Source: Uranotaenia lowii (taxonomy: Eukaryota > Arthropoda > Insecta > Diptera > Culicidae). Taken from it: a stretch of DNA of 64,000 nucleotides. Shown here in pieces: positions 46,672 to 57,944 of this stretch. The stretch spans positions 66,845,888 to 66,909,887 of the forward strand of contig NC_073692.1 of the NCBI RefSeq assembly GCF_029784155.1. Reading direction: 5' to 3'. The notes under the pieces were generated by a model, which was not told the origin of the DNA, made no database searches, and was given only the letters and a program-made list of their open reading frames with translations. Every line of letters starts with the position of its first letter. Positions within the stretch are counted from its first letter, which is position 1. Both the position numbers and the translations under genes were made by a program.

Positions 46672-48058
46672 ATCGACTTTCATCTTTCAATATTCGACTT
46701 TCCACTTCAGATTATTGTACTTCAACTTTCGACTTTCGACTTTCGACTTTCGAATTTTGAATTTCGATATTCGACTTGTGAGTTTCGACATTTGACTTCA
46801 GACTTTCGACTAACGACTTTTGAATTTCATGTTGATCAATTAACTTTCGACTTTTGACTTTCAACTTCCGACTTTCGACTCTCGACTTTGAACTTTCTAT
46901 TTTCGAATTTCAAATTTCGTCTTTCGACTTTCGACATTCCACTTTCGACTTTCCACTTTCGATTTTCGACTTTCGACTTTCGACTTTCAACTTTCGATTT
47001 TCGACTTTCGACTTTCGACTTTCGACTTTTGACTTTCGACTTTCGACTTTCGGCTTTCGACTTACGACTTTCGATTTTCGACTTTTGACTTTCGACTTTC
47101 GACTTTCGACTTTTGAATTTCGACTTTCGACATTCGACATTCGACTTTCGACTTTCGACTTTCGACATTCGACTTCCGACTTTCGACTTTCGACTTCCGA
47201 CTTTCGACTTTCGACTTTCGACTTTCGACTTCCGACTTCCGACTTCCAATTTTCGACTTTCGACTTTTGACTTTCGACTTTTGACTTTCGACTTTTGACT
47301 TTCGACTTTTGACTACCGACTTTCGACTTTCGACTTTTGAATTTCGCCTTTCGACTTTCGACTTTCGACTTTCGACTTTCGACTTTCGACTTTCGACTTT
47401 CGACTTTCCACTTTCGACTTTCGACTTTCGACTTTCGACTTTCGACTTTCCACTTTCGATTTTCGACTTTTGACTTTCGACTTTCGACTTTAGACTTTCG
47501 ACTTTCGACTTTCGACTTTCGACTTCCGACTTTCGACTTTCAACTTTCGACTTTTGACCTTCAACTTTCGACTTTCGACTTTCGACGTTCAACTTTCGAC
47601 TTTCAACTTTCGGCTTTCGTCTTTCGATTTTCGACTTTCGACTTTCGACTTTCGACTTTCGACTTTCGACTTTCGACTTTCGACTTTCGACTTTCGACTT
47701 TCGACTTTCGACTTTCGACTTTCGACTTTCGACGTTCAACTTTCGACTTTCAACTTTCGGCTTTCGACTTTCGATTTTCGACTTTCGACTTTCGACTTTC
47801 GACTTTCGACTTTCGACTTTCGACTTTCGACATTCGACTTTTGACCTTCAACTTTCGACTTTCGACGTTCAACTTTCGACTTTCAACTTTCGACTTTCGA
47901 CTTTCGACTTTCGACTTTCGACTTTCGACTTTTGACTTCCGACTTTCGACTTTCAACTTTCGACTTTCGACTTTTGACCTTCAACTTTCGACTTTCGACT
48001 TTCGACGTTCAACTTTCGACTTTCAACTTTCGACTTTCGACTTTCGACTTTCGACTAT
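46672..48058. repeat. Heptanucleotide satellite (CGACTTT)n, 1.4 kb
   Basis: Almost unbroken CGACTTT units with point variants (CAACTTT, CGATTTT, CCACTTT, CGGCTTT). Because 7 is not a multiple of 3, every frame spells a 7-residue repeat (F-D-F-R-L-S-T on the plus strand, E-S-R-K-S-K-V on the minus strand), giving long spurious ORFs on both strands. A longer variant block (GACGTTCAACTTTCGACTTT..) recurs near 47583, 47731, 47865 and 48001, so there is a partial higher-order structure. Confidence 0.97.
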
Positions 48059-48825
48059 CGACCGCGACGCCGCAAAACCAAACGACGCCACAAAACGATA
48101 CGACGACACCAGTGGAAGCATCGCATCAAGAAAACGTAGAAGAAAGCATCGCAGAAACATCGCAAGCCAGCAACATTTGTCCCGTCTCGATTCCCTTCGG
48201 AAGTCGAAACTGAAACAAGACGACAAAACTCTCAAAAACCAACAGCCACTGATTCTAATCAGGACTGAATCCCACTTCGTGCTAAAGGAAAGTTAAATTT
48301 TATTAGCAAAATTGCGTAGCTCAACTTAACAGCACTTAAGCGCCAACAACTAAAAAAGTTGATGTGCTGAAGTCTCTTAAAACCCGGACTTTCTTCCCAG
48401 GGTTGGGCTTCCAAAGAAGACTAACCAAAATGGTGTTGGCGAAATGAGGAAAGTTTGTGTAGGTTCACGAACTTAGTCGCCGCACAATATCCGTAGTTCT
48501 CCGCAGCATAAAATGACCAAACACAATGCTTAAAAAGAGGTTCACAAAGGTAACTAAAATGCAAACTTACCGATAAAATCGTCCTTGCACCTGCACACAA
48601 GCTACCGCCAGAGAACTTCCCGGGCTGGGTTTGGATGCCAAAACGTATAGGCCGTTAACTCTCGAGATCGTCGTTGACTCGATTCACAACTTGCGCGGCA
48701 CGTACTACTACGGTGAATTTACGGGGGAAAATACTTGAAGGCAGTAGGATAATAACCGCCTTACTCCGATTTACTCAAAATGCAGCTTATTTTACAAAAA
48801 CCGACCGAACAACTCCAGGATCAAA
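48059..48825 (+). other. Segment between satellite and LINE ORF1; possible LINE 5' region
   Basis: A Thr/Gln/Ser-rich frame leaves the satellite and runs to a stop at 48213 (..TPQNQTTPQNDTTTPVE.. and A-E-T-S-Q-A-S-N-I-C-P-V), while another frame stays open to 48296. Neither has a start of its own outside the repeat. 48300-48825 is mixed-composition, non-coding sequence that could be the LINE 5' UTR; the LINE start was not found. Confidence 0.35.
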
Positions 48826-49377
48826 ATGCTAAGACCTCCAGGTTTTCTTTTTGGTCTCCAAGAAAACTCCATTTTCCATCCTCCCATAGAAAAGCCACCT
48901 TTGGTAGCTCATGATGACTGTCAGAATAACAATAAGTTATTCTGCTGTCCTTATGGGTGGAATTTCCATTTTACCGAAATTTCACCTTTCAGCACACAAA
49001 GATCCACTCCCAATAAGACTGACATGATACATGTTCAAATTATGCATTGGAGATACTACGGATATTACCACTTTGCCTACTACGGGCCGTTACACATTAG
49101 GAGCGGGGAAGCAGATTTTCCATCAACCCAGCAAGCAAATCGAGGTCCCAAGCGTGGAAGAAAATCAACGATGGATGCCGACATCGAAGGCCTTTCGTCA
49201 AATGATTCGGAAAATGGGTCACCGATATTCGTTCCCGACGCCACTTCGTTACTGGACTTACAACAACAAAGAACGAGAAGCCGAACCAAACATCCGAAAA
49301 TCGAAACGAAGATGCAGCGAAACAAAAACGATCACCATGGAAACCAGGTATCGATATGCCGTTCGAAAAGCAAGTAG
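48826..49377 (+). CDS. LINE ORF1-like protein (183 aa or more)
   Basis: Open from ATG 48826 to TAG 49375-49377, only three bases before the ORF2 ATG, which is the main reason to call it ORF1. The C-terminal half is hydrophilic and basic (G-P-K-R-G-R-K-S, R-S-R-T-K-H-P-K, K-M-Q-R-N-K-N), compatible with RNA binding. No coiled coil, RRM or complete CCHC knuckle is visible. It may be a truncated ORF1 whose start is upstream. A second frame on the same strand is also open, so confidence is moderate. Confidence 0.45.
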   Translation: MLRPPGFLFGLQENSIFHPPIEKPPLVAHDDCQNNNKLFCCPYGWNFHFTEISPFSTQRSTPNKTDMIHVQIMHWRYYGYYHFAYYGPLHIRSGEADFPSTQQANRGPKRGRKSTMDADIEGLSSNDSENGSPIFVPDATSLLDLQQQRTRSRTKHPKIETKMQRNKNDHHGNQVSICRSKSK

Positions 49378-49380
49378 GTC

Positions 49381-49640
49381 ATGATTTTTTCAAAGAAAAT
49401 TGCCACCATTAATTTAAATAGCATAAGAACCGATGTAAACAAGTATTTACTCAGGGACTTTGTATGGAATGAAGATTTGGATTTTGTCTTTCTGCAAGAA
49501 GTTCTATTTGAGGATTTTTCATTCATAACTACGCATAGAGCTTTTGTAAATATTAGTGAAAATAACAAAGGTACGGCTATTCTCATAAGGAAAAATCAGG
49601 GATTTAATAATGTTATTTACGATCCAAGTGGAAGAATAAC
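49381..49640 (+). pseudogene. LINE ORF2 part 1: APE endonuclease N-terminus
   Basis: Starts MIFSKKIATINLNSIR. The T-I-N-L-N-S-I and D-F-V-F-L-Q-E-V pairs are the first two APE endonuclease motifs (catalytic N and E). The frame is then cut at G-R-I-T by the P element at 49641. The next residues, S-I-V-C-D-G, are found at 55300 when one copy of the 7-bp duplication GAATAAC is removed, and the frame is exactly restored. Confidence 0.85.
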
Positions 49641-51061
49641 CACTGACCACACTGACATGACACTTCGAACAATTTTTCATTTCATTTTTGACTAATTTTA
49701 CAGTGTTGCTACTGTATTGCCATCTAGCGTCGACTTTGCTCGAATTCATTATGACCAACGCGAATCGAAAAATTCCCACTATCCCGATTGGAAATTTGAC
49801 ATTTCAAATTCAAACAACAACAAACCACAACAAAACGGTGCAAAGAATAACAGAAAAATGCAAAGTTTTAGAAATCGAGTCTTCGGTGGTTTTTATTTTG
49901 ATATTAGACTGTTAAAAACATTACCAACTGGCGGTCCATCACCTGAAGATCCAGCTGCATGTGTGGACATTGCTGATGCTGAGCTCTTTGCTGCTGAACA
50001 GACAAAAAAAAGTGATCATCAATATCCCAGGGATGGTTTATTTTACCCGGAGTGACAATGCTGATTGCATTCAAATTCTGTCCCGCATCCGGCAATCTAC
50101 TTTTCCGTCTTTAAAAATATATGGGAATATCGCCTGTAGATAAATTGTTTACTTGCGGATTAGGAACTAAAAATTAAGGTATGTACGCTTTTTAAGTATC
50201 TCCAGCAAGTAACCGGTGAAAATATTTCCGATGTTTAATGATATATGACTGTGACCGGTATTTGAAGAATTCCTCCCATAAGCTCAGAGGAAGGCTCTTC
50301 GAAGGTGCCTTCGAGAGATTGAGTATCATTAGTTCTCACCTAATATTTTTTTTCAGATAATCCTAATGTGTTCTACTACTATTCATATGAAGAAGTGAAC
50401 AGACGCTAAGCAAATTAGTGCTGTCGGGAGACGGCGACACTCTTCGTTACAACTGGAACTAAAAACGGGAACCAGGCTGGGATAACAATGCAATATACAC
50501 CAATTATGTGTATGTCACCAGTTGAGAATGGCAAGCGCTAGTGCTGAAGCTGAATAAATTCTTTTGTCGCTCTTCAAATAAAGATCGAGGACTCAGTTCG
50601 TGGTCGCGCAGTATCGATGGTCAATCAGTGCGGCGAACTGTTTGGAAGCTAACGAAACCACACGAAGTGCAGAAAAGTGTGCCTATATTTCGGCTGTCTT
50701 GAAAGAAATCGCTGCCAACAGATCGCCGGATTCAGAACCAAATGCACTGAGAAGTATTGCCAAGCGGAAATGGAAGGAATAGGACGCTAAGACACCCCAT
50801 GTCGATTCCAATTAAAAAGCTGCATGAGTTCCTTCTGTTGTGAAGATAAAGAAACTGTCTTATTGGAATTGCTGTACTAGTTAGAAAGTTAGATTAAGGG
50901 CAAAAGTATTGGTATAATCAGAAATGAATATCAGAAACCAATTTTTCGCATGATATATGTATATTGAAACAGATTAGTTCAACCCACAGTTATTGATTAT
51001 TTTATAAAGAGAACATAACAATAATAGGAAGATTTATAAAACATGTATTATAATAACATAA
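49641..51061. other. Extra 1.4 kb segment of the P element, possible captured sequence
   Basis: Between the left terminus and the transposase stop. On the plus strand there are frames at 49717-50055 (ending P-E-D-P-A-A-C-V-D-I-A-D-A-E-L-F-A-A-E) and 50600-50782 (with E-T-T-R-S-A-E-K-C-A-Y-I and P-N-A-L-R-S-I-A-K-R-K-W). Between them lies a possible donor AAG/GTATGT near 50179 and acceptor TTTTTTTCAG near 50357. The minus strand is also partly open, so neither reading is proven. Base composition is less AT-rich than most P-element non-coding DNA. Confidence 0.4.
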
Positions 51062-54000
51062 TCATACTGGCAAATTCATACGTCTCGCTTTACGATTTCG
51101 TTTTTTTTGCGTTTTGATTTTGTTTTCTAGGTTCATTTTTTTCACAAAACAATTAATTAGTGTATTGAACACCTTGTCAACGAGCAAATCAAAACATTGT
51201 CTACAAAGGAATCCATTGAATTCATCATAGGCAATATATTCCTTCAGCCTCGATTTGCAGTATCGCCGATTTTGGTAGAGAAATTTTTCAAATTTTTGAG
51301 AGTACGCATTAAATATAAGAAATCCTAGCTCAAAAAGCTTGTTATTTGGCATATGGGCAGCATTTTTAACTTTACAAAACTTGTAAACTTCTTTCTGTAA
51401 ATCGCACGAGTCTCGCTCAGCGAGCATGCGTTTGCGACATTGCTCATGGCGCAGTTTTCTGGCTGAAGCTCCCAATATATAGCAAAGGCCGTTTAGTTGA
51501 TATGTACTGAAGCTGGCTTCCGTTGTAATAAGAGGCTTACACTTATATTGGAAAGCTTGCTTGCTTTTTGATCGTGCCGATGTTTCAAGATTTGAATCTT
51601 CAATTAATGCGAGCGCATCATCATTTTCGCAGTTGGAATCATTACATAGTTTAGCGTTATTCGAAATTGCGTTGTATTTGAAAGCTATCGCAAATTGATA
51701 CGCATTTGGTGTGTCGTTATGCCCCAATCGACGCCTTTGTTCAGAAAAAAAAGTTTTCTAAAGGGTCTTGATTTAGCAAATTTGTGAATAAAAACTCAGT
51801 ACTGAACTCGTCTTTCATTTTATCGAACAGCCAGTGTACTGCTCGAATATTCTGGATGAAGCCATCGATGAAATTCGGTTTTCTTTGTTTTATTGTGAGT
51901 TTGTAAGCTTCTCTCAGTGCCTGTAATTGTAAAAAAAAATTAGATAATTTAATGATTTGATATAACTCTTTTTAAAGTAAGTTTTTTTTTCTACCGGAAG
52001 TTTCGGGTTAGCGGCCAAAACTTCCATTGGACCCAAATATGCTAATTACCTCATTAACGTCCGAACATTCATTTGTAGTAAAAAACAAAGTTTGTAAAAT
52101 GCTCAAAGCACTTTCAAAAAAATCGCAGTGGCAGGAGTTTTCTTTTAGGGCATTTCGATAAGGCTAGAACACATTTGTTAACAATATAAATAGTGCCATG
52201 TTAAAGGTCAGGTTAAATTATTGACTGTATATTAGCATACCTTCGATATACTTGAAACTGTCTTGGAGTTGAAACTATCAAACAGTGTGTCAAAAAACCG
52301 GGCAAAATAGGCAGTTGGGGTTGCGTCATGTGGAAGCTTTTCAATGTCCACTAAGTATTCAATCGCGTTTGCTACTGAAACACTGAGTGTTCTAGTAGCT
52401 TGTGCAACGTTCATTGATGTGAAAGGCGCTACTCGAACGCATTTTTCGCTCAGTTTCGGAGCTAATCTAGGAGTTTGTGTTTTATCAATGTCATAAAGTT
52501 TTTCAATAAACTTGAACGATGCTATTTCACCGTTAATCATTGCATTGTGTCGTTGCAAATTACTTTTGGCGTTTTTAAGTAAATGTGGGGTGTCGAACAT
52601 TATTGATAACTCTTTTCCATCAATACCCGATCAGGAGAGCATATCAAAACAATAACTCAAACATATCTCACCAAGATATTTACATCTGATTCAGTTATAA
52701 TTAAGTGCTCCATATTTTCGATTTTAAGTTTCTCCAATCCGAATTATATCTTATTCTGATTGACAGACTTGAATGGGGTTGAGCTCATTTTCAATTATGA
52801 AGATTTTTTTTCGGATTGTCCTAAAATAAAATAATTATATCTTATTTTGATATACGTACAACTTTTTCTGAAACACGGACATCGAAGTCAACGGCCCAAA
52901 CCGTACATTAATGAGTTTCGCTCAACAGATCCATAAAATTGAATCCAATTTTATGGAATCCGGAAAATGGGGCATGGTTTTAGCAATTAATGTGGTTTAT
53001 TGACATCCCACTAGAAAATTTTCTCGTAGCACTCATATCTTGATAAGTTATAATTTTGATAGGTTTTGTTCTACCCAATATCAAACTATGCTATCTGAAC
53101 GAGATATAATCTTGAAAGGAGTATATCTAAAATTGATATAACTTAGCTATGACCGCATAGATTTTTTGATATAATTTGAGATATTTTAACATCCTACGAG
53201 TACTGAAAAATAACTCATTTAGATAGGAAAAAATAAGTATCAAAATAACTCATCTTGATATAATTTTGTTTTTCCCTCCTGATCGGGTATTCACCACCGG
53301 TTTATGAAGTGATGCGCCAGCTTCTCTCGCCATCTTCACGTTAGTTGAACATTGGTCCATTATAAGGGCTAAAGGATACAATCCGCAAAGTCTCAAAGCC
53401 CTAACTGTTTCTTCAATCAGTTTGAATTGGGCGGTACTTCCAAGAGTGTTATGAGCTAACACATACCCAACAGCCTGAAATAAGAGAAATAAACGCTTAG
53501 ACATGGTCACATGGAACGCAATTGTATGGAAAAATTTTTTTTACTTGTTTGAATCTTTTCAATCCTTTTTTTCTTCTAGCCGTTGACGTTGAAGGCACCC
53601 ATCGCGAAGCATCAAGCTTATTTATCCCGCAGACCATTATAGCTACTGCTTCAGTAGCAAGAATAGAAGGATTGTTTTTTTCGAAACGTTTTAGGCAACC
53701 GGTATCAGGAAACCCTGTGAACGTGTCACTTTTGGCATTGTAGTGTAATTTCGATTTTATCGACATTCCATCTATAACAATGGACACGGCTCTTTCATGC
53801 TTAGAGAATGGTGAAACTTTTTCAGCCAGCCGTTTAAGGATGTCGTTGTTTAGTCCTGCGGCTACCGAAATATTTGCGTTACATCGATAAACGGTTTTTT
53901 TGCTTGGCAGGGCCAACGTGTTACTACTAGCCAAATAACGATATGAGGCAGGTCCAGCCAAATAGGATCCCACCGCAATTCTTTTTGCCTCTGAAATGTA

Positions 54001-55075
54001 TCTCCGACCATTTGGCTTGCGTTTCAAGTTCATCAAGGAGTTGTACAGCACTTTATTTTTTTTGACGATATGCAAAATTTTTTCATCTTCAATTTTCTGA
54101 GCCCTAAGCTTTTTCAGATTTTTTCTCAACATATCTATTTGATTTTTTTTAACGCTAAGTGATTTTTGTTTGCGTTTGTTGACCCTGTTAGAATAATATA
54201 ACTTTTTTTTTGATTCTTGCAAACATTTTTCGAGAAAATGATTTCTGTTTTTCTCGGCCAAATAGAGCGATTTGTAATCGGGAGATGATTCGACGCGATA
54301 AGAGTCTTTAGTAACTTCGTCCGTATCTAAATATTCAATGGACTCGTATACATCCGAATTATTTTCGTATGGATTTTCGTTTTCTAAGAATTCAATCGCT
54401 TCGTATTCTTCGTTCGTATTTTCTTGCATCCAGGATGCGGGTTTTACGGGCACAGTGACTGCCAACAAACTAAAATCGCATAACTGGTTAATGTTTGAAA
54501 ATTTACAATAAAAATTAAAACTCACCCTCGATCCTGGTGTGTGTTGTCATCAGGTGATGTATCGTCGCCATTGATATGTTCTGAAGAGCCGTCAGCCGCT
54601 TCTAAATATTCAACGGATTCAAATGAAGTTTCGAAAGCATTCTCTGAGTTTTCCGAATATTCAATTAGTTCCTCCAGTATGAAAGGCGTCGATTCAATGG
54701 GCACAGCCCCAGCCAACAAACTAAAACCACATAGCTGTATAAAATTATGTAATCGTACAGTAAAATTTAATACTTACCCTCGATCCTTACATGATGGATT
54801 TTTGTACGAACTATTCAGGAAGTGCAACGAACAAATTCGCTTTCTGCTGACTGCGGCAATTCCTCCCGAATTAAAACACTCTTGAAGCTCGCTTGATCCA
54901 CAAGCAAGAATCCAGCGGAGACAGCTGATGATGCAGTTACTATTTAGAAATAATAACTCGAATATAACATTAACAATAATTACCTTTCGTAGTCCTGAGG
55001 AAAACTGTGGAAGCTGCACGACACATTCACTCCTTCGCTATTTGAACAGCCAGAATACTCACATTGACGACCCAT
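51062..55075 (-). pseudogene. P-element transposase with THAP domain, seven exons, recently broken
   Basis: Exons inferred with preserved phase: 55075-54984, 54939-54778, 54720-54526, 54469-53545, 53474-52241 (with a MITE inside), 52163-52050, 51920-51062; about 969 aa without the MITE and extra base. Exons 1-2 form a THAP C2CH zinc finger: C5..C10 in C-E-Y-S-G-C, F-H-S-F-P, W-I-L-A-C, then R-I-C-S-L-H-F. Exon 4 has a Lys-rich coiled-coil-like segment and the catalytic start (I-D-G-M-S-I-K-S). Exon 5 has L-I-M-D-Q-C-S-T-N and, after the MITE, M-F-D-T-P-H-L-L-K-N. Exon 7 has Q-D-P-L-E-N-F-F. These are P-superfamily landmarks. Exon 3 is a diverged duplicate of the start of exon 4. Damage: the MITE at 52622-53291, and an 8-T run (51745-51752) where 7 would keep frame. 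Confidence 0.88.
52622..53291. mobile_element. MITE inserted in P transposase exon 5 (~670 bp)
   Basis: The ends AATACCCGATCAGGAG and its exact inverse (CTCCTGATCGGGTATT) mark the element. The interior is AT-rich with repeated GATATAA/TTATATC motifs. TCA occurs just inside or beside both ends, so a 3-bp duplication is possible. However, the coding frame is restored exactly when 52622-53291 is removed with no duplication left. Non-coding. Confidence 0.85.
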
Positions 55076-55292
55076 GGCAATGAAATTCGTATTATAAAAT
55101 CACTGCAAATACTGAAGATACCTTATTTATGTTTATCGCTCACACGGGTAACGGAAATTTTAGGAAACAAATGACAACCAATGTCAAAATAACGATGGAT
55201 GCGCCTCTGGTGTCGACATTGCTCCCTATAAAAAGAAGCCATCTTGGATTAGTGAAAAAGTGGAATTGAGTGTCCAGTCAGTGTGGTCAGTG

Positions 55293-55923
55293 GAATAACG
55301 TCAATTGTGTGTGATGGCATCAATTTAATCAATGTGTACGGTCATTCGGGAACCAACAAAAAACGTGAAAGAGAAAGTCTTTTCAGAAATTCTGTGTTGG
55401 TTCATGTTTTGAAAAATAACTGTAGCAACACTGTGATTGGTGGGGATTTTAACTGCATTCTGCAAAAACGTGATAGCCGTAGCTCTGTTGCAAATATTTG
55501 CAATGGGTTGAGAGATTTGACAACAAACATGAATCTTAAGGACGTAGCCGCATTCTTCAAGAAATCTGATTTTACATTTTTTCGCTTAGACTCTGCATCA
55601 CGGCTAGACAGATTTTATGTATCATCACAGTTTCTGGGAGAAGTTATAGAAATAAACACAATACCTTTGGCTTTCTCGGATCATTCAGCTGTAGTTATGA
55701 AATTCAAAATTGATAGTTCCTCTTTGAGCTTGTTTGGTAAAGGTTACTGGAAAATGAACTCCTGTTTTTTGAAAGATGATGCGTGCAAATCTCAATTCGA
55801 AACAACTTATGCTGGATTGCAATCTCGACAAGTATACAGTTTGGACAGGAGTATCTGGTGGAATTTTGTCCTCAAGCCTAAGACGCAGTTCTTTTACAAA
55901 TCAAAATCTAAAGAATTTAATAT
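55293..55923 (+). pseudogene. LINE ORF2 part 2: APE endonuclease C-terminus
   Basis: Continues ORF2 after the P element. It contains I-N-V-Y-G-H-S-G, then I-G-G-D-F-N-C-I (catalytic D/N), S-R-L-D-R-F-Y-V-S and F-S-D-H-S-A-V (catalytic D-H), the remaining APE endonuclease motifs in the proper order. It is interrupted at about codon K-E-F-N by the retroposon at 55924. The last 46 bases (55878-55923) are the left copy of the target duplication. Confidence 0.88.
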
Positions 55924-57944
55924 GTATGTATGTATGTATGTAAGGGTCCCCCATCGGTAGCAAGGTCCTGCCTATGTCTGTGTGGTTGGCCCGAAGGCTT
56001 CCACGGCCGATGGTTCGTCGAAAGAAGGCATCCAACCCTCAAAAACCTGCAATGGTTGGCTACCACTCCGCTTGCAATAGTTTCTTCAGGTTATCCCCAG
56101 ATGCATTCCCTCTGGTAAATATTAAAGTAGAATATATATGAAATACAATGAATACAAATACAAAATATAGTCAATATGCAATGTAAATCAATATAAAAGA
56201 ATAATAAAATTTAAAAACAAACCTTTTGGTAAACAATAATAATAACAACATGATAAAAAAAAAGAAAAATCATAAAAAAGTTATATTGCAAAAAAAAGAA
56301 TAAAGAGCCAATTAATATTTTTTTTGCTTCTGATAAAAAATAACGAATTTAGATGTAAATTGAATCAACAAATCATTCTAGAGAAAAAAAAAGTCATCTA
56401 ATGAATGATGATAACTTGAGAACGACAAAAGAAAGAAAAAAAACTAATGATAAAAATGGAAAAATAAAATTAAAATGATGAAAAAAATTTTTTTTTCGAA
56501 AATTCAATTATTAGGTTGGCTGTGATTATCAGATCATTTCGGACTTTACCTGTAAATGCAATCAGAGATGTACTTGGCAGGTTATTTAAAAAAAATAGTT
56601 TTTACCGCGATTTGAAGTTGAAAAAATTTTACCCAAGATGATTTCGTTTTTAATGATCGTTGAGCAACTACGAGGAGTGATAATGATATTAAAAATAAAT
56701 ATTAAATATTGAATAATGATAAATATTATCAGATAATTTCTGGAAAATTATAATTTAGAGATTTACAGTTTAACACCATTTATACATATCATTTCACAAC
56801 GTTGATGAATGTAGTTTCTGTGAGTCTGGTGAAAGTTCGGTTATAGAAAAGTAATGTTTAACAACTTTTGTTTTACTGATAAATGAATTCTGATAATTTG
56901 GGTGCATTGATAAGCGATGCTGTTCAACAGCGAAACATGGAACCTCTACTAAACTTATCTGTATCATTGTTGTTTACACATGGGTTTTTGCTCTGTTTAA
57001 TAGAATTTCGAAAGAAATTCAAATAATTAAATTAATAAAGAAACGCTATTATAAAAATCAGAAAATATTTAAACACAAATATGAATCATCATTATTGGTA
57101 AAAATGTGAAACATTGAAGTTGCAAAAAGTATGAGAAACCAACAGAAGCTTTACTAAAGTTGACCATTAAAAGCTCTCTGTTCTCAGTTAACTTAGTTAA
57201 CAGTTATGAAAATATTTTTTTTTCTAATTTAAACTGCGCAGATTGGAACATATTTTGTTATGATTCTGGTAAAGCTGTAAATGTGGCAACGCTAAATTAA
57301 ATAATTACTGTTTCAGTCGTTTCACCACCAGAGTACACTATCCGAGCTTTTTCTACTCGCCACCGTTGTATGAAAGGCAGAAGCGTCGTTTTACGAGCAG
57401 GAGAGAGATAGATATACACATTTAAAGTAAGCATTCAAAAAAGAAAGATCTCACCAAATTAGTTTCGCCAACAGCACTCAACATGCTAAGCTTGTTACGA
57501 TGTCCTTGAACCGAGTGCCTCTTGTTGGATCAGATAATTGAATATCTTAAACTCATCACTTTGATTTTCGAAGAAAAACCTTCGTGTGCTTCTTGAATTT
57601 CTTTCACGTTTGAAATCACACACAACCTTCCTCTCTCACTCGCACTCATACCAAGTAGTTGGAGGAGGAGAATCTTCCCGAAATGCCTAATCAGAGCAGC
57701 CATTTTTCTTCGGGCATAATTTTCGTCACTTTTGCCATTCTTCACACATTCAATAAAAGGCGATTTCACGGATCATTTGGTAAAAATCTCTTATCAATTA
57801 CAGGACACTTCATTACATTAACATTATTCGGACAATATATCAGAAAAACAGCACACATATTCCACCAAACCAAGCAAATTTCCCACACAGAACCGGACAA
57901 GCGAGAAAAAACAACCGTACCGTACGGAGTCACGCAGACTACTG
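55924..57944 (-). mobile_element. Retroposon with perfect 46-bp target duplication (2.0 kb)
   Basis: Flanked by identical 46-bp direct repeats (55878-55923 and 57945-57990), so it is a target-primed insertion. Its left edge is (GTAT)n, which is a (CATA)n tail on the minus strand, placing the 3' end at the left. Next to the tail, 55949-56020 contains CCATCGG..CCGATGG, a 3' hairpin of the kind LINE reverse transcriptases recognise. No RT ORF is present. 56130-57300 is AT-rich, and 57300-57900 is more balanced. It may be a SINE, a deleted LINE or a retroposed transcript. Confidence 0.8.

Larger units (their letters stand above)
49641..55292 (-). mobile_element. P element with THAP-domain transposase (5,652 bp)
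   Basis: The left terminus CACTGACCACACTGACATGA and the inverse of the right terminus CACTGACCACACTGACTGGA are inverted repeats, flanked by the direct repeat GAATAAC (49634-49640, 55293-55299). This fits the 7-8 bp duplication of the P superfamily. The transposase gene lies on the minus strand. A non-coding or cryptic 1.4 kb segment separates its stop from the left terminus. Precise removal repairs the host LINE frame, which proves the boundaries. Confidence 0.93.

Noticed and set aside
46836..48296. Long ORFs of E-S-R-K-S-K-V (minus) and F-D-F-R-L-S-T (plus)
   Set aside because: They are produced by translating the CGACTTT satellite and are open in several frames on both strands.
53475..53544. 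Exon 4 of the P transposase continuing to ..C-V-P-C-D-H-V
   Set aside because: The open frame is intron read-through; a 70-base GT-AG intron (53544-53475) joins F-K-Q to A-V-G-Y in phase.
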